From the NCBI RefSeq assembly GCF_013927005.1, contig NZ_CP055930.1, positions 868,001 through 932,000 of the forward strand: a DNA stretch of 64,000 nt, given 5' to 3'. Shown here one piece after another: positions 27,448-37,751 of this stretch (positions are counted from its first letter, which is position 1; every line of letters starts with the position of its first letter). Origin of the DNA: Enterobacter sp. RHBSTW-00175 (GTDB lineage: Bacteria; Pseudomonadota; Gammaproteobacteria; Enterobacterales; Enterobacteriaceae). Under the pieces are notes generated by a model. It saw nothing but the letters and a program-made list of their open reading frames with translations. It did no database searches and was not told where the DNA came from. Both the position numbers and the translations under genes were made by a program.

Positions 27448-28380
27448 ATGATGAATTCCATTTTTACCGAAGAGAACCTGCTGGCCTTCACCACGGCGGC
27501 GCGCTACAGCAGCTTTAGCAAGGCGGCAGAAGAACTGGGCCTGACGACATCGGCCATCAGCTACACCATCAAACGCATGGAAACCGGGCTGGACGTGGTG
27601 CTGTTTGTGCGTAACACGCGAAGCATTGAGCTTACCGAATCCGGCTTTTATTTTTACCGCAAAGCCACCGACCTGCTGAACGACTTTCACGCCATTAAGC
27701 GCGGGATAGATACCATTTCCCAGGGTATCGAGGCGCGGGTGCGCATCTGCATTAACCAACTTTTATATACGCCGCGCCATACCGCCAGGCTGTTACAGGT
27801 GCTGAAAAAACAGTTCCCGACCTGCCAGATAACCGTCACTACCGAGGTGTACAACGGCGTCTGGGATTCCATCATTAATAACCAGGTCAACATCGCGATT
27901 GGCGCGCCGGATACGCTGCTCGATGGCGGCGGCATTGATTACACCGAAATTGGCGCGATCCGCTGGGTCTTTGCGATTGCCCCGGAGCATCCGCTGGCGT
28001 TCACGCCTGAGCCGATAGCCGAAAGCCAGTTGCGCCTGTATCCGAATATCATGGTAGAAGACACCGCGCACACCATTAACAAAAAAGTCGGCTGGTTGCT
28101 GCACGGGCAAGAGGCGATTCTGGTGCCGGACTTCAACACCAAATGTCAGTGTCAGATCCTGGGCGAAGGGATTGGTTTTTTACCGGAATATATGGCGCGG
28201 GATGCGGTAGAAGATGGGTTACTGGTGACGCGGCGTATCAATAACCCACGCCAGGATTCGCGCATGTTGCTTGCCACACAACATGCAGCGACCGGCCAGG
28301 TCACACGCTGGATCAAACAGCAGTTTGGCCCCCAGGGTGTACTGACCGGGATATACAGTGATTTGCTCTGGCGCGCTTAA
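27448..28380 (+). CDS. LysR-family regulator, AllS-like
   Basis: The 310-residue product begins MMNSIF. GGAG at 27440-27443 favours the second ATG (27451) slightly over the first. The N-terminal HTH (about 10-65, SSFSKAAEELGLTTSAISYTIKRME) and FVRNTRSIELTESG resemble AllS, the activator of allantoin/allantoate catabolism in E. coli, and the C-terminal effector domain follows. It is divergent from the ankyrin-fdrA-ylbE-permease-kinase-amidohydrolase operon and is the obvious regulator. The inducer is probably a pathway metabolite (inference). Its stop overlaps the yqaE stop on the other strand. Confidence 0.85.
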   Translation: MMNSIFTEENLLAFTTAARYSSFSKAAEELGLTTSAISYTIKRMETGLDVVLFVRNTRSIELTESGFYFYRKATDLLNDFHAIKRGIDTISQGIEARVRICINQLLYTPRHTARLLQVLKKQFPTCQITVTTEVYNGVWDSIINNQVNIAIGAPDTLLDGGGIDYTEIGAIRWVFAIAPEHPLAFTPEPIAESQLRLYPNIMVEDTAHTINKKVGWLLHGQEAILVPDFNTKCQCQILGEGIGFLPEYMARDAVEDGLLVTRRINNPRQDSRMLLATQHAATGQVTRWIKQQFGPQGVLTGIYSDLLWRA

Positions 28381-28535
28381 TCGCGGGTTTGTACCCAGAA
28401 CGCGTGAATAAGACCCGGAATATAACCCAGTAGCGTCAGAATGATGTTCAGAATAAACGCCCAGCCGAAGCCTTTACCCAGCAGCACGCCCAGCGGCGGC
28501 AGGATGATCGTGAAAACGATACGCCAAAAACCCAT
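28377..28535 (-). CDS. yqaE: YqaE/Pmp3-family small membrane protein
   Basis: This is a 52-residue protein from ATG 28535 with CGGAG upstream. Two hydrophobic helices surround a short glycine-rich turn (IILPPLGVLLGKGFGW, then ILTLLGYIPGLIHAFWV), the UPF0057/Pmp3 signature. E. coli YqaE has the same size and lies beside ygaV, as here. This gene marks the left end of the conserved E. coli-like backbone. Homologues respond to membrane or envelope stress; the exact function is unresolved. Confidence 0.9.
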   Translation of the reverse strand: MGFWRIVFTIILPPLGVLLGKGFGWAFILNIILTLLGYIPGLIHAFWVQTRD

Positions 28536-28682
28536 ACAAACTCCGTGCAAGCTAATTCATTAAAGATAAAAAGAGGACACCCCCTAAGCGTAGTCAGTTT
28601 AGCGGGCGGGACTTCTCTGCGTTGGCCTTTTACCCTCTTTTACGCTTTTGACACTGGCTTAATCCTCTCCTTTAGTTTAGCA

Positions 28683-28700
28683 TTTACTTAATTAAGTAAA
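28683..28700. promoter_or_regulatory. Perfect palindrome upstream of ygaV, probable YgaV operator
   Basis: TTTACTTAATTAAGTAAA is an 18 bp perfect palindrome 12 bp before the ygaV start. ArsR/SmtB proteins such as YgaV bind AT-rich dyads over their own promoter, so autoregulation of ygaVP is expected. Confidence 0.7.
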
Positions 28701-28712
28701 CTCTAAAGTAAA

Positions 28713-29012
28713 ATGACTGAACTCGAACAACTCCAGGCCAGCGCTGAGCAGGCCGCAGCACTCCTGAAAGCGATGAGCAACGCCCGCCGGCTGCTGATCC
28801 TGTGCACGCTGTGCGGTGCACCGGGCACCAGTGCCGGCGAACTGGCGCGTGCCACGGGGCTTAGCGCATCGGCCACCTCGCAACATCTGGCGCGAATGCG
28901 TGAAGAAGGGCTGATCGACAGCACCCGCGATGCCCAGCGCATTCTTTACTTCATTAAAAACGATGCGGTGAATCAGCTCATCAGCACCCTAAAAACCCTT
29001 TATTGCCCGTAA
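28713..29012 (+). CDS. ygaV: ArsR-family regulator YgaV
   Basis: This is a 99-residue winged-HTH protein ([22 protein letters not shown], recognition helix [17 protein letters not shown]), full length for YgaV. It represses its own operon with ygaP; E. coli YgaV is described as a sulfide/redox-responsive repressor. The start overlaps no other gene and lies directly after the palindromic operator. ygaP follows 10 bp downstream with its own AAGGAG. Confidence 0.92.
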   Translation: MTELEQLQASAEQAAALLKAMSNARRLLILCTLCGAPGTSAGELARATGLSASATSQHLARMREEGLIDSTRDAQRILYFIKNDAVNQLISTLKTLYCP

Positions 29013-29022
29013 GGAGCCGCTA

Positions 29023-29544
29023 ATGTCCCTTCCTCTTATCTCCCCCCAGCAGGCGAATGCGCTGATTGCTGAAGGCGCAAAACTGATTGATATTCGTGAT
29101 ACCGATGAATATGCCCGGGAGCATATTCCAGCTGCCCGCTCCGTTCCGCTGGATACGCTCCCTGCCGGGCTTCAGATGCAGCCTGGTGAAACGGTTATTT
29201 TTCACTGCCAGTCGGGCGCACGCACCTCTGGCAATGCAGCGCGACTTGCACAAGCGGCATTACCCGCGCAGGCGTATGTTGTTGAAGGCGGAATTCAGGG
29301 CTGGAAACAGGCCGGGCTGCTGACCATTGAAGATAAATCACAGCCACTCCCGCTGATGCGCCAGGTGCAAATTGCCGCCGGGCTGTTGATTTTGTGCGGT
29401 GTGGTGTTGGGTTATAGCGTCTCCAGCGGCTTTTTCCTGCTCAGCGGTTTTGTCGGCGCAGGGTTGCTGTTTGCCGGGCTGAGCGGTTTTTGCGGAATGG
29501 CGCGTCTGCTGAAAATAATGCCGTGGAACAGACGTACCTCATAA
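29023..29544 (+). CDS. ygaP: Membrane-anchored rhodanese YgaP
   Basis: The 173-residue product has an N-terminal rhodanese domain (1-105) with catalytic Cys62 in the loop HCQSGAR. Two hydrophobic helices follow (about 117-137 and 142-163), forming the membrane hairpin typical of YgaP. The enzyme transfers sulfane sulfur, thiosulfate to cyanide in vitro, at the inner membrane with its active site in the cytoplasm. It is translated from ATG 29023 after AAGGAG and is coexpressed with ygaV. Confidence 0.92.
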   Translation: MSLPLISPQQANALIAEGAKLIDIRDTDEYAREHIPAARSVPLDTLPAGLQMQPGETVIFHCQSGARTSGNAARLAQAALPAQAYVVEGGIQGWKQAGLLTIEDKSQPLPLMRQVQIAAGLLILCGVVLGYSVSSGFFLLSGFVGAGLLFAGLSGFCGMARLLKIMPWNRRTS

Positions 29545-29623
29545 GCAGTAATCCGTTGAATACACTGTACCCTGCGCAAGACGTGGGCTAAGGTGAAGAA
29601 CACAACAATGATGAGGAGGTACT

Positions 29624-29803
29624 ATGTTTTCAGTCGGCGATTTTGTGCAACCACGTATGGGCGGCCCAAAACTAAAAGTTACCGAAGTGAATGGCGAGAG
29701 CATCGTGGCGGTACAAGCCAGCAATGAGCAAGGCGAGAAATTTACGCTGAAGGCGGCTGATGTCACCCTTTATACTGAAGACGGTGATTTCGGCGTCTGC
29801 TAA
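29624..29803 (+). CDS. Small DUF2158/YodC-like protein
   Basis: The 59-residue product starts at ATG 29624, with GAGGAGG about 5 nt upstream, an unusually strong site. It reads MFSVGDFVQPRMGGPKLKV, with the GD-V...GGPKM/L-V pattern of the DUF2158/YodC family of small soluble proteins; a single Cys is the last residue. Function is unknown. It lies between ygaP and the convergent stpA and ends just before the stpA terminator. Confidence 0.75.
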   Translation: MFSVGDFVQPRMGGPKLKVTEVNGESIVAVQASNEQGEKFTLKAADVTLYTEDGDFGVC

Positions 29804-29835
29804 AAAACGCAGCCGGGCGGAGCCTTCCGCCCGGC
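29803..29835 (-). terminator. stpA intrinsic terminator
   Basis: On the minus strand GCCGGGCGG-AAGGCT-CCGCCCGGC (29812-29835) is followed by TGCG and a T-run (29804-29809), directly after the stpA stop. Confidence 0.75.
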
Positions 29836-29842
29836 ACACGGG

Positions 29843-30247
29843 TTAAATCAGGAAATCATCCAGTGATTTACCGTTTGCCAGTGCGCTCGCAATAGGTTTT
29901 GGCGTGCGGCCCTGACCGGTCCAGGTTTTTTCTTCACCGTTAACGTCGATGTAGCGATATTTTGCTTCACGCGCTTTACGTTTTTTCGCCTGCTGACCCA
30001 CGTTGCTCGCTTCAGAGCCCAGCAGATCGGCTGGAGAAATACCGTCAGCTTTCATTCGTTCCAGCAGAGCATTAATTTTATCCTGCTGTTCAGCGCGCTG
30101 TTGTTCGAATTCAGCCTGCTCGTTACGTTTTTCTTCAGTAACGATCCTGACTTTTTCCAGCATCTCTTCTAGCGCTTCAATAGAGAATTCACGCGCCATT
30201 GCACGAAGCGTGCGGATATTATTAAGATTCTGTAACGTCAAAGACAT
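29843..30247 (-). CDS. stpA: H-NS paralogue StpA
   Basis: The product has 134 residues, identical in length to E. coli StpA, from ATG 30247; the longer frame to 30328 is not supported. The N-terminal coiled-coil oligomerisation region (about 1-80, RTLRAMAREFSIEALEEMLEK) is followed by a linker and the C-terminal DNA-binding domain with TWTGQGRTPKPIASAL (about 107-122). It is a nucleoid protein that binds curved AT-rich DNA, silences genes with H-NS and has RNA chaperone activity. The adjoining AT-rich upstream DNA is a likely autoregulatory target. Confidence 0.95.
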   Translation of the reverse strand: MSLTLQNLNNIRTLRAMAREFSIEALEEMLEKVRIVTEEKRNEQAEFEQQRAEQQDKINALLERMKADGISPADLLGSEASNVGQQAKKRKAREAKYRYIDVNGEEKTWTGQGRTPKPIASALANGKSLDDFLI

Positions 30248-30884
30248 ATTAATTGAAAACCTTTTCTTTGTGATAAATCGAAAAATCAACAGATAGAATA
30301 ATTCATTTCCCCTGCGATATCCACCCATCGAAACTTAAAACCATTTATTTTAAATATTTAAAAATATAATTTTGGATACCGGTTATGTTTCCAGGGAGAG
30401 ACGGCTTATTTCTCAGGGACACAATCTGCCTGCGTTACCGTAGAGATCTCATCGCGTTGCCCCCCTGCAAACAAAAAAGAATAACTATGCACTTAACGTG
30501 AATAAAACAGGGCATTAATCAACAGAGTTTTTATCTACCAAAATGAATAATTAAGAACAATCATCATGGAATGGGTGGTTTTCACACAAACTAAAGAATG
30601 CCATGCTGAACCACGCGTCGGGGGCAAAAACCAACCCATGCAAAATTAACATAACACACTGATTTTACATCAAATAAAACAACAAAAGAGAGAAAATAGC
30701 GAGGCGATTAACAAATACACAATTACAGAGAATTTTGTGGACAAAAAGGCAATAAATAAAAATTAATCACTAATTGTTAGTTTTAAACCAGAGATATACG
30801 CTATACACGTCAAACAAACCAACCTAAAGCACTAAAGCTGAACGGTAAAGCCTCATTATAGTGTTCTTCTCAAGGAGTTCAGAC
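30248..30884. promoter_or_regulatory. AT-rich intergenic region between divergent stpA and alaE
   Basis: This 637 bp stretch is strongly AT-rich with many A/T tracts (for example 30660-30790) and no credible ORF. It should contain the stpA and alaE promoters; AT-tracts of this kind are typical H-NS/StpA sites. I could not place individual promoters or a small RNA with confidence. Confidence 0.5.
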
Positions 30885-31334
30885 ATGTTCTCACCGCAGT
30901 CTCGCCTGCGCCATGCGGTAGCGGATACCTTCGCGATGGTTGTCTACTGTTCCGTCGTGAACATGCTGATCGAAATATTCCTCTCCGGAATGTCCTTCGA
31001 GCAATCACTTTCCTCTCGCCTGGTGGCTATCCCGGTGAACATTATTATTGCATGGCCTTACGGATTGTACCGTGATGCCGTCATGCGCGTTGCCCGCCGC
31101 ATCAGCCCGGCTGGTTGGGTGAAAAACCTGGCCGACGTGCTGGCCTATGTCACTTTCCAGTCACCGGTATATGTCGCGATTTTGCTGACCGTGGGCGCAG
31201 ACTGGCATCAAATCGCCGCTGCGGTAAGTTCAAACATCGTGGTGTCGATGTTGATGGGTGTGGTGTACGGCTATTTTCTCGACTATTGCCGTCGACTGTT
31301 TAAAGTCAGCCAGTACAACCAGGCTAAGGCGTGA
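30885..31334 (+). CDS. alaE: L-alanine exporter AlaE
   Basis: The 149-residue product has the same length as E. coli AlaE (YgaW), from ATG 30885 with AAGGAG 7-8 nt upstream. Four membrane segments and the conserved blocks [20 protein letters not shown] and [21 protein letters not shown] are present. It exports alanine and prevents toxic accumulation; in E. coli it is induced by alanine through Lrp. It converges with ygaC over a hairpin at 31341-31363. Confidence 0.95.
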   Translation: MFSPQSRLRHAVADTFAMVVYCSVVNMLIEIFLSGMSFEQSLSSRLVAIPVNIIIAWPYGLYRDAVMRVARRISPAGWVKNLADVLAYVTFQSPVYVAILLTVGADWHQIAAAVSSNIVVSMLMGVVYGYFLDYCRRLFKVSQYNQAKA

Positions 31335-31340
31335 TGTATC

Positions 31341-31363
31341 GCGACTGGCGCATTGCCAGTCGC
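31341..31363. terminator. Hairpin between convergent alaE and ygaC
   Basis: GCGACTGGC-GCATT-GCCAGTCGC is a perfect 9 bp stem just after the alaE stop. The T-run is poor on both strands, so it may act as a processed 3' end rather than a strong intrinsic terminator. Confidence 0.5.
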
Positions 31364-31367
31364 ACGC

Positions 31368-31712
31368 TTACTGCTGTTCGCCGAACAGTCCTTTCAGAAA
31401 ACGCTCCAGCGCCATGCGAGAGCTGAAACCATGCGGAATACCATAATGTTGATGCGTTTCACCGCCTAAATAGAGCGGGAATTGCTGGTAGTGATCGCAG
31501 GTTTTTATATCCGAGGCAGGCTCAGCAAATGAGAGACTTCTGTCTTTCAGCGTCGGGTGAATAATGAGAGCGGTGCGCCCCATTCTGGCTTCACGGTTGA
31601 CGTAAACATAATTCTCGCCGCGGCGATATCCATAGGCTTTTGATGTCACTTCGTCCATGGTAAATCCCGCTTTTTCAAGAACGCGCGCCACCTCATCGGG
31701 TCGTAAATACAT
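31368..31712 (-). CDS. ygaC: DUF2002 protein YgaC
   Basis: This 114-residue soluble protein matches YgaC in length and sequence ([17 protein letters not shown] at the start, [12 protein letters not shown] near the end). The function is unknown; in E. coli it is reported as Fur-regulated. It is in the same neighbourhood as in E. coli, between alaE and ygaM. No motif suggests catalysis. Confidence 0.92.
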   Translation of the reverse strand: MYLRPDEVARVLEKAGFTMDEVTSKAYGYRRGENYVYVNREARMGRTALIIHPTLKDRSLSFAEPASDIKTCDHYQQFPLYLGGETHQHYGIPHGFSSRMALERFLKGLFGEQQ

Positions 31713-31872
31713 ATTTAATCCTCGTTATCTTTTCCTGCCCGGCAACCTTACAGTATTCAGCATTAGCAGCGCTTTCAGAATATTCCATAAACCGCCGGAT
31801 AAGTCGTGACTCGCTTCAGATAATAAAATCCTGGGCTAAACTCAATGGGAATGCAAAATGACGGAGGATCGT

Positions 31873-32199
31873 ATGTTTAACAGACCGAACCGAAACGATA
31901 TAAACGACGACGCCCAGGATATTCGTAATGATGTCAGCCAATTAGCGGACACGCTGGAGGAAGTGCTGAAATCCTGGGGTTCAGATGCAAAGGACGAAGC
32001 AGATGCCGCAAAACGTAAGGCTCAGTCTCTGCTGCGTGAGACCCGCGCCAGAATGCATGGCCGTTCTCGTGCCACGCAAGCCGCCTGTGACGCAGTCAGC
32101 TGCGCCAATACCTTCGTCCGTGAAAAACCGCTCTGCGCGCTTGGCACGGTGGCGGCGGTCGGGATTTTTGTCGGCGCCCTGCTCAGCCTGCGTAAGTAA
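31873..32199 (+). CDS. ygaM: ElaB/YqjD-family protein YgaM
   Basis: The 108-residue product starts at ATG 31873, with GGAGG 5 nt upstream; the longer frame from 31858 includes the ribosome site. It has a charged helical N-terminal part (DIRNDVSQLADTLEEVLKSWG) and one C-terminal membrane anchor (TVAAVGIFVGALLSLRK), typical of ElaB/YqjD/YgaM (DUF883). Homologues bind ribosomes and tether them to the inner membrane in stationary phase. A terminator follows at 32222. Confidence 0.92.
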   Translation: MFNRPNRNDINDDAQDIRNDVSQLADTLEEVLKSWGSDAKDEADAAKRKAQSLLRETRARMHGRSRATQAACDAVSCANTFVREKPLCALGTVAAVGIFVGALLSLRK

Positions 32200-32221
32200 C
32201 CCACCATGAGATGTACGTCAG

Positions 32222-32253
32222 CCCCGGCTTGTCACTGGCACCGGGGTTTTTCT
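32222..32253 (+). terminator. ygaM intrinsic terminator
   Basis: CCCCGG (32222-32227) pairs with CCGGGG (32241-32246), followed by TTTTTCTTT. It is a canonical plus-strand terminator 22 bp after ygaM. Confidence 0.85.
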
Positions 32254-32332
32254 TTATCCATCGGCTGAAAATCCCGTACAGCCTGCCCTGCCCCGCTGTG
32301 CTCATCATCGTGGCGACACTCATCGAAATTTC

Positions 32333-32374
32333 CCATATATTGTATGGTTGAAACTTCTTATAACTACATCTAGT
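32333..32374 (+). promoter_or_regulatory. Two NrdR boxes upstream of nrdHIEF
   Basis: CCATATATTGT (32333-32343) and CTACATCTAGT (32364-32374) each fit the NrdR consensus CwATATaTwGT with few mismatches. Their starts are 31 bp apart, three helical turns, as NrdR requires. They lie 77-118 bp before the nrdH start and should mediate dNTP-dependent repression of the class Ib operon. Confidence 0.75.
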
Positions 32375-32450
32375 ATTCCTTTTAGCAGGACACACACAAC
32401 CTGACGCGACAATTCGCGCCGCCTCTCTATTTTAAATGGAAATACGAATC

Positions 32451-32690
32451 ATGAGCATTATTATTTACACTCGTAACGATTGTGTTCAGTGCCACGCCAC
32501 AAAACGCGCAATGGAAAGCCGCGGCGTCCAGTTTGAGATGGTGAATGTCGACCTGGTCCCGGATGCTGCCGACACTCTGCGCGCGCAGGGCTTCCGCCAG
32601 CTACCGGTGGTGGTCGCCGGGGAAACCAGCTGGTCTGGCTTTCGCCCGGACATGATTAACCGGATCGCTGCTCAGGCCGCCAGTGCATGA
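32451..32690 (+). CDS. nrdH: Glutaredoxin-like electron donor NrdH
   Basis: This is a 79-residue thioredoxin-fold protein with redox motif CVQC (Cys11, Cys14) and the C-terminal WSGFRPD motif specific to NrdH. Reduced by thioredoxin reductase, it donates electrons to NrdE. ATG 32451 ([10 protein letters not shown]) is preferred over 32436 by alignment to E. coli NrdH. The stop overlaps the nrdI start (ATGA). Confidence 0.95.
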   Translation: MSIIIYTRNDCVQCHATKRAMESRGVQFEMVNVDLVPDAADTLRAQGFRQLPVVVAGETSWSGFRPDMINRIAAQAASA

Positions 32691-33097
32691 GTGGGCTGGT
32701 CTACTTCTCCAGCAGCTCGGAAAACACGCTCAGATTTATCGAGCGCCTCGGGCTGCCTGCGATACGTATTCCGCTCAATGAGCGGGAGCGTATTCAGGTA
32801 GACGAACCTTACATCCTGGTGGTACCGAGCTATGGCGGTGGTGGGACGGCTGGGGCTGTTCCCCGCCAGGTGATCCGCTTTCTTAATGATCCACGGAACC
32901 GGCAGCTTATTCGCGGTGTGATTGCCGCAGGCAATCGTAATTTTGGCGATGCGTATGGCCGCGCCGGTGATGTCATCTCTCAAAAATGCGGCGTGCCGTA
33001 TCTCTATCGTTTCGAACTGATGGGGACACAGCAGGACGTAGAGAACGTGCGTAAAGGAGTGAACGAATTTTGGCAACGACAACCGCAGAACGTGTAA
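32687..33097 (+). CDS. nrdI: Flavodoxin-like NrdI
   Basis: This is a 136-residue flavoprotein with an FMN-binding start ([13 protein letters not shown]) and the VPSYGGG loop. It supplies the oxidant for assembling the dimanganese-tyrosyl radical cofactor in NrdF. It is coupled by overlap to nrdH and overlaps nrdE by 28 nt. With nrdF interrupted, its client may be missing. Confidence 0.95.
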   Translation: MSGLVYFSSSSENTLRFIERLGLPAIRIPLNERERIQVDEPYILVVPSYGGGGTAGAVPRQVIRFLNDPRNRQLIRGVIAAGNRNFGDAYGRAGDVISQKCGVPYLYRFELMGTQQDVENVRKGVNEFWQRQPQNV

Positions 33098-35214
33098 TTC
33101 AGGCCACGCCGGATTACCACGCATTAAACGCCATGCTTAACCTCTACGACAGCGAGGGGCGCATTCAGTTTGCTAAAGACCATGAGGCGGTAGACGCCTT
33201 TTTTAGTGCCCACGTTCGCCCGAACAGCGTCCATTTCTCCAGCCAGCACGAACGTCTCGACTATCTGGTTAAAGAGGGTTATTACGAAGAGCGCGTTCTT
33301 ACCCGTTACGCCCGGGGCTTTGTGGTGACGCTGTTTGAACGCGCCCACGCCAGCGGCTTTCGTTTCCAGACCTTCCTTGGCGCGTGGAAGTACTACACCA
33401 GCTATACCCTGAAAACGTTCGACGGCAAACGCTACCTGGAAAGCTTTGAAGATCGCGCCGTCATGGTGGCGCTGACGCTGGCGCAGGGGGATGAAAAACT
33501 GGCAGAACAGCTGACGGATGAAATCCTGTCGGGCCGTTTCCAGCCCGCCACCCCGACATTCCTGAACTGCGGCAAAGCCCAGCGCGGTGAGCTGGTGTCG
33601 TGCTTCCTGCTGCGCATTGAAGACAATATGGAGTCCATTGGCCGTGCAGTGAACTCGGCATTACAGCTTTCAAAGCGCGGCGGCGGTGTGGCGTTTCTGC
33701 TCTCTAACCTGCGTGAAGCAGGGGCCCCGATTAAACGCATTGAAAACCAGTCCTCCGGCGTGATCCCGGTAATGAAAATGCTGGAAGATGCCTTCTCTTA
33801 TGCGAACCAGCTTGGCGCTCGTCAGGGTGCCGGGGCGGTGTATCTGCACGCGCACCACCCGGATATTTTGCGGTTTCTGGATACCAAACGGGAAAACGCT
33901 GACGAAAAAATCCGTATCAAAACCCTCTCGCTGGGGGTCGTTATCCCGGATATCACCTTTACGCTCGCCAAAGAGAATGCAGAGATGGCGCTGTTCTCGC
34001 CCTACGACATTGAGCGTATTTACGGCAAGCCCTTTGGCGATGTGGCCATTAGCGAGCTGTATCACGAGCTGGTCGCCGACGATCGCATCCGCAAAAACTA
34101 TATCAATGCCCGCGACTTCTTCCAGCGGCTTGCAGAGATCCAGTTTGAGTCTGGTTATCCGTACATCATGTACGAGGACACGGTGAACCGCGCCAACCCG
34201 ATTGCCGGGCGCATTAATATGAGCAACCTGTGTTCGGAGATCCTGCAGGTTAACAGCGCCTCCACCTATGACGAAAACCTGGACTACGACCAGACCGGAA
34301 AAGATATTTCCTGCAACCTGGGCTCGCTGAATATCGCGCACACGATGGATTCCCCGGACTTTGGCCGCACGGTGGAAACCGCCATTCGTGGCCTGACGGC
34401 GGTATCAGACATGAGCCACATCCGCAGCGTGCCATCCATTGAGGTGGGGAATGCTGCATCGCACGCCATTGGCCTGGGGCAGATGAACCTGCACGGTTAT
34501 CTGGCACGCGAAGGGATTGCCTATGGCAGCCCGGAAGGGCTGGATTTCACCAACCTCTATTTTTACACCATTACCTGGCACGCGCTGCATACCTCTATGC
34601 TGCTGGCGCGCGAACGTAACCAGCGTTTTGCAGGCTTTGAGCAGTCCCGCTATGCCAGCGGCGAGTATTTCCGTCAGTATCTGGAAGGGGACTGGCAACC
34701 CAAAACTGAAAAGGTCCGCGCGCTATTTGAGCGCGCCAGTATCACCCTGCCCACGCGTGAAATGTGGCACCAGCTGCGCGATGAGGTGATGCACCATGGC
34801 ATCTATAACCAGAATTTACAGGCCGTACCGCCAACCGGGTCTATCTCGTATATCAATCACGCCACCTCGAGCATCCACCCGATTGTGTCAAAAATTGAGA
34901 TCCGCAAGGAAGGGAAAACCGGGCGCGTTTACTACCCTGCCCCGTTTATGACGAACGAGAACCTGGCGTTGTATCAGGATGCCTATGAAATTGGCCCGGA
35001 AAAAATTATCGATACCTACGCCGAGGCCACAAAGCACGTGGATCAGGGGCTGTCACTGACGCTGTTCTTCCCGGATACCGCCACCACGCGTGATATCAAC
35101 AAGGCGCAAATTTACGCCTGGAAGAAAGGCATCAAGACGCTGTACTACATTCGCCTGCGCCAGCTGGCGCTGGAAGGCACCGAAATCGAAGGCTGCGTGT
35201 CCTGCGCGCTGTAA
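33070..35214 (+). CDS. nrdE: Class Ib ribonucleotide reductase large subunit NrdE
   Basis: The 714-residue product has the same length as in E. coli, with the TTG start kept and AAGGAG upstream at 33053-33058 inside nrdI. Catalytic landmarks are intact: [16 protein letters not shown], the radical-site [34 protein letters not shown] and the C-terminal redox pair CVSCAL. It reduces ribonucleoside diphosphates using a radical supplied by NrdF. The nrdF start is 9 bp downstream with its own AAGGAG. Confidence 0.97.
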   Translation: MATTTAERVIQATPDYHALNAMLNLYDSEGRIQFAKDHEAVDAFFSAHVRPNSVHFSSQHERLDYLVKEGYYEERVLTRYARGFVVTLFERAHASGFRFQTFLGAWKYYTSYTLKTFDGKRYLESFEDRAVMVALTLAQGDEKLAEQLTDEILSGRFQPATPTFLNCGKAQRGELVSCFLLRIEDNMESIGRAVNSALQLSKRGGGVAFLLSNLREAGAPIKRIENQSSGVIPVMKMLEDAFSYANQLGARQGAGAVYLHAHHPDILRFLDTKRENADEKIRIKTLSLGVVIPDITFTLAKENAEMALFSPYDIERIYGKPFGDVAISELYHELVADDRIRKNYINARDFFQRLAEIQFESGYPYIMYEDTVNRANPIAGRINMSNLCSEILQVNSASTYDENLDYDQTGKDISCNLGSLNIAHTMDSPDFGRTVETAIRGLTAVSDMSHIRSVPSIEVGNAASHAIGLGQMNLHGYLAREGIAYGSPEGLDFTNLYFYTITWHALHTSMLLARERNQRFAGFEQSRYASGEYFRQYLEGDWQPKTEKVRALFERASITLPTREMWHQLRDEVMHHGIYNQNLQAVPPTGSISYINHATSSIHPIVSKIEIRKEGKTGRVYYPAPFMTNENLALYQDAYEIGPEKIIDTYAEATKHVDQGLSLTLFFPDTATTRDINKAQIYAWKKGIKTLYYIRLRQLALEGTEIEGCVSCAL

Positions 35215-36183
<969 letters not shown>

Positions 36184-36191
36184 CGGTTATT

Positions 36192-36218
36192 GCCCCTCTT
36201 CCCACAGGAGAGAGGGGC
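36192..36218. terminator. Hairpin after nrdF (short form of the CCCTC repeat)
   Basis: GCCCCTCT (36192-36199) pairs with AGAGGGGC (36211-36218) directly after the nrdF stop. No T-run follows, so it is a probable mRNA 3' end structure rather than a proven terminator. Confidence 0.5.
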
Positions 36219-36307
36219 GTGAAAATAACGATCATTAATAAAATATAAATCCCATTATTCTCCCCGTAATATTTCCCTGACATCTATACTGTAATTCCAC
36301 CGTCATA

Positions 36308-36336
36308 TTCGTCTGAATCATTCCGATTCAGACGAA
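36308..36336. other. 12 bp perfect inverted repeat between nrdF and proV
   Basis: TTCGTCTGAATC (36308-36319) and GATTCAGACGAA (36325-36336) flank a 5 nt loop, followed by AATTT. It may be the nrd operon terminator or a site upstream of proU; its role is not settled by sequence. Confidence 0.5.
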
Positions 36337-36453
36337 ATTTCCCGACCGCGCGACAAAAATCTCAGAAAAATTCAACACCCGCTCAGCCCTTTACTCATGG
36401 GAAATTCAGCGATTTAGTCTTCGGCAAAATTCGTGCCATAAGCGGACTGAGGG

Positions 36454-36481
36454 TTGTCTCAGATTCTGAGTATGTTAGGGT
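36454..36481 (+). promoter_or_regulatory. proU P2-type sigma-70 promoter
   Basis: TTGTCT (36454-36459), a 16 bp spacer and TAGGGT (36476-36481) match from memory the osmoregulated P2 promoter of E. coli proU. It lies about 67 bp before the proV start, and the downstream AT-rich leader is where H-NS represses at low osmolarity. Confidence 0.7.
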
Positions 36482-36548
36482 ATTGTCAGGTAATTATTCC
36501 AACTGGAAACCATATCGACACAATAAATAACGGGAAATACTCTATTGC

Positions 36549-37751
36549 ATGGCAATTAAATTAGAAGTTAAAAATCTCTATAAAGTATTTTGCGAGCATC
36601 CACAGCGTGCATTCAAATATATTGAAAAAGGATTTTCAAAAGAGCAAATTCTGGAAAAAACAGGGCTATCGCTTGGCGTTAAAGACGCCAGTCTGGCCAT
36701 TGAAGAAGGCGAGATTTTCGTCATCATGGGGTTATCCGGTTCGGGTAAATCCACTATGGTTCGCCTTCTCAATCGCCTGATTGAACCCACCCGCGGGCAG
36801 GTACTGATTGATGGTGAGGATATTGCCAAAATATCAGATGCTGAGCTCCGCGAGGTGCGCAGAAAAAAGATTGCGATGGTGTTTCAGTCATTCGCTTTAA
36901 TGCCACATATGACGGTGTCAGATAATACCGCATTCGGCATGGAATTAGCAGGAATTCCGGCCCAGGAACGGCAGGAAAAAGCGCTGGATGCATTACGCCA
37001 GGTTGGGCTGGAAAATTATGCTCATGCTTATCCTGATGAACTATCGGGCGGTATGCGGCAACGCGTCGGATTAGCCCGCGCATTAGCGATAAATCCCGAT
37101 ATATTATTAATGGATGAAGCCTTCTCCGCGCTCGATCCTTTAATTCGTACTGAGATGCAGGATGAACTGGTAAAACTGCAAGCTAAACACCAGCGTACGA
37201 TCGTATTTATTTCCCATGACCTTGATGAAGCGATGCGTATTGGCGACCGTATTGCCATTATGCAAAACGGCGAAGTGGTACAGGTGGGAACACCGGATGA
37301 GATCCTCAATAACCCGGCCAACGATTATGTGCGCACCTTCTTCCGTGGCGTGGATATTAGCCAGGTATTTAGCGCAAAAGATATTGCCCGCAGAGCGCCA
37401 AACGGCATTATTCGCAAAACCCCAGGTTTCGGCCCGCGTTCGGCACTGAAGGTCTTACAGGATGAAGACCGTGAATTTGGCTATGTGATTGAACGTGGTA
37501 ATAAATTTGTAGGCATTGTCTCCATCGACTCCCTGAAAAAAGCGCTTGGCGAAAATCAGGGACTCGATGCGGCGCTTATCGCGTCCCCGCTTGCGGTCGA
37601 CGCCGAAACGCCGCTCAGCGAGTTGCTCTCCCATGTCGGTCAGGCACCCTGCGCCGTTCCGGTGATTGGGGAAGAACAACAGTATGTCGGCATCATCTCC
37701 AAAGGGATGTTGCTTCAGGCTTTAGATCGCGAGGGGGCAAACAATGGCTGA
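36549..37751 (+). CDS. proV: Glycine betaine/proline ABC transporter ATPase ProV
   Basis: The 400-residue product has Walker [10 protein letters not shown] (61-69), the ABC signature [15 protein letters not shown], Walker [13 protein letters not shown], and C-terminal CBS domains (about 280-395) that sense ionic strength in this family. It powers osmoprotectant uptake with ProW and ProX. It overlaps proW by 8 nt. The early coding region is AT-rich, as in E. coli, where H-NS binds a downstream regulatory element. Confidence 0.97.
   Translation: MAIKLEVKNLYKVFCEHPQRAFKYIEKGFSKEQILEKTGLSLGVKDASLAIEEGEIFVIMGLSGSGKSTMVRLLNRLIEPTRGQVLIDGEDIAKISDAELREVRRKKIAMVFQSFALMPHMTVSDNTAFGMELAGIPAQERQEKALDALRQVGLENYAHAYPDELSGGMRQRVGLARALAINPDILLMDEAFSALDPLIRTEMQDELVKLQAKHQRTIVFISHDLDEAMRIGDRIAIMQNGEVVQVGTPDEILNNPANDYVRTFFRGVDISQVFSAKDIARRAPNGIIRKTPGFGPRSALKVLQDEDREFGYVIERGNKFVGIVSIDSLKKALGENQGLDAALIASPLAVDAETPLSELLSHVGQAPCAVPVIGEEQQYVGIISKGMLLQALDREGANNG

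Noticed and set aside
32183..32395. 70-codon minus-strand ORF upstream of nrdH
   Set aside because: It overlaps the ygaM terminator and the NrdR boxes and has no ribosome site.
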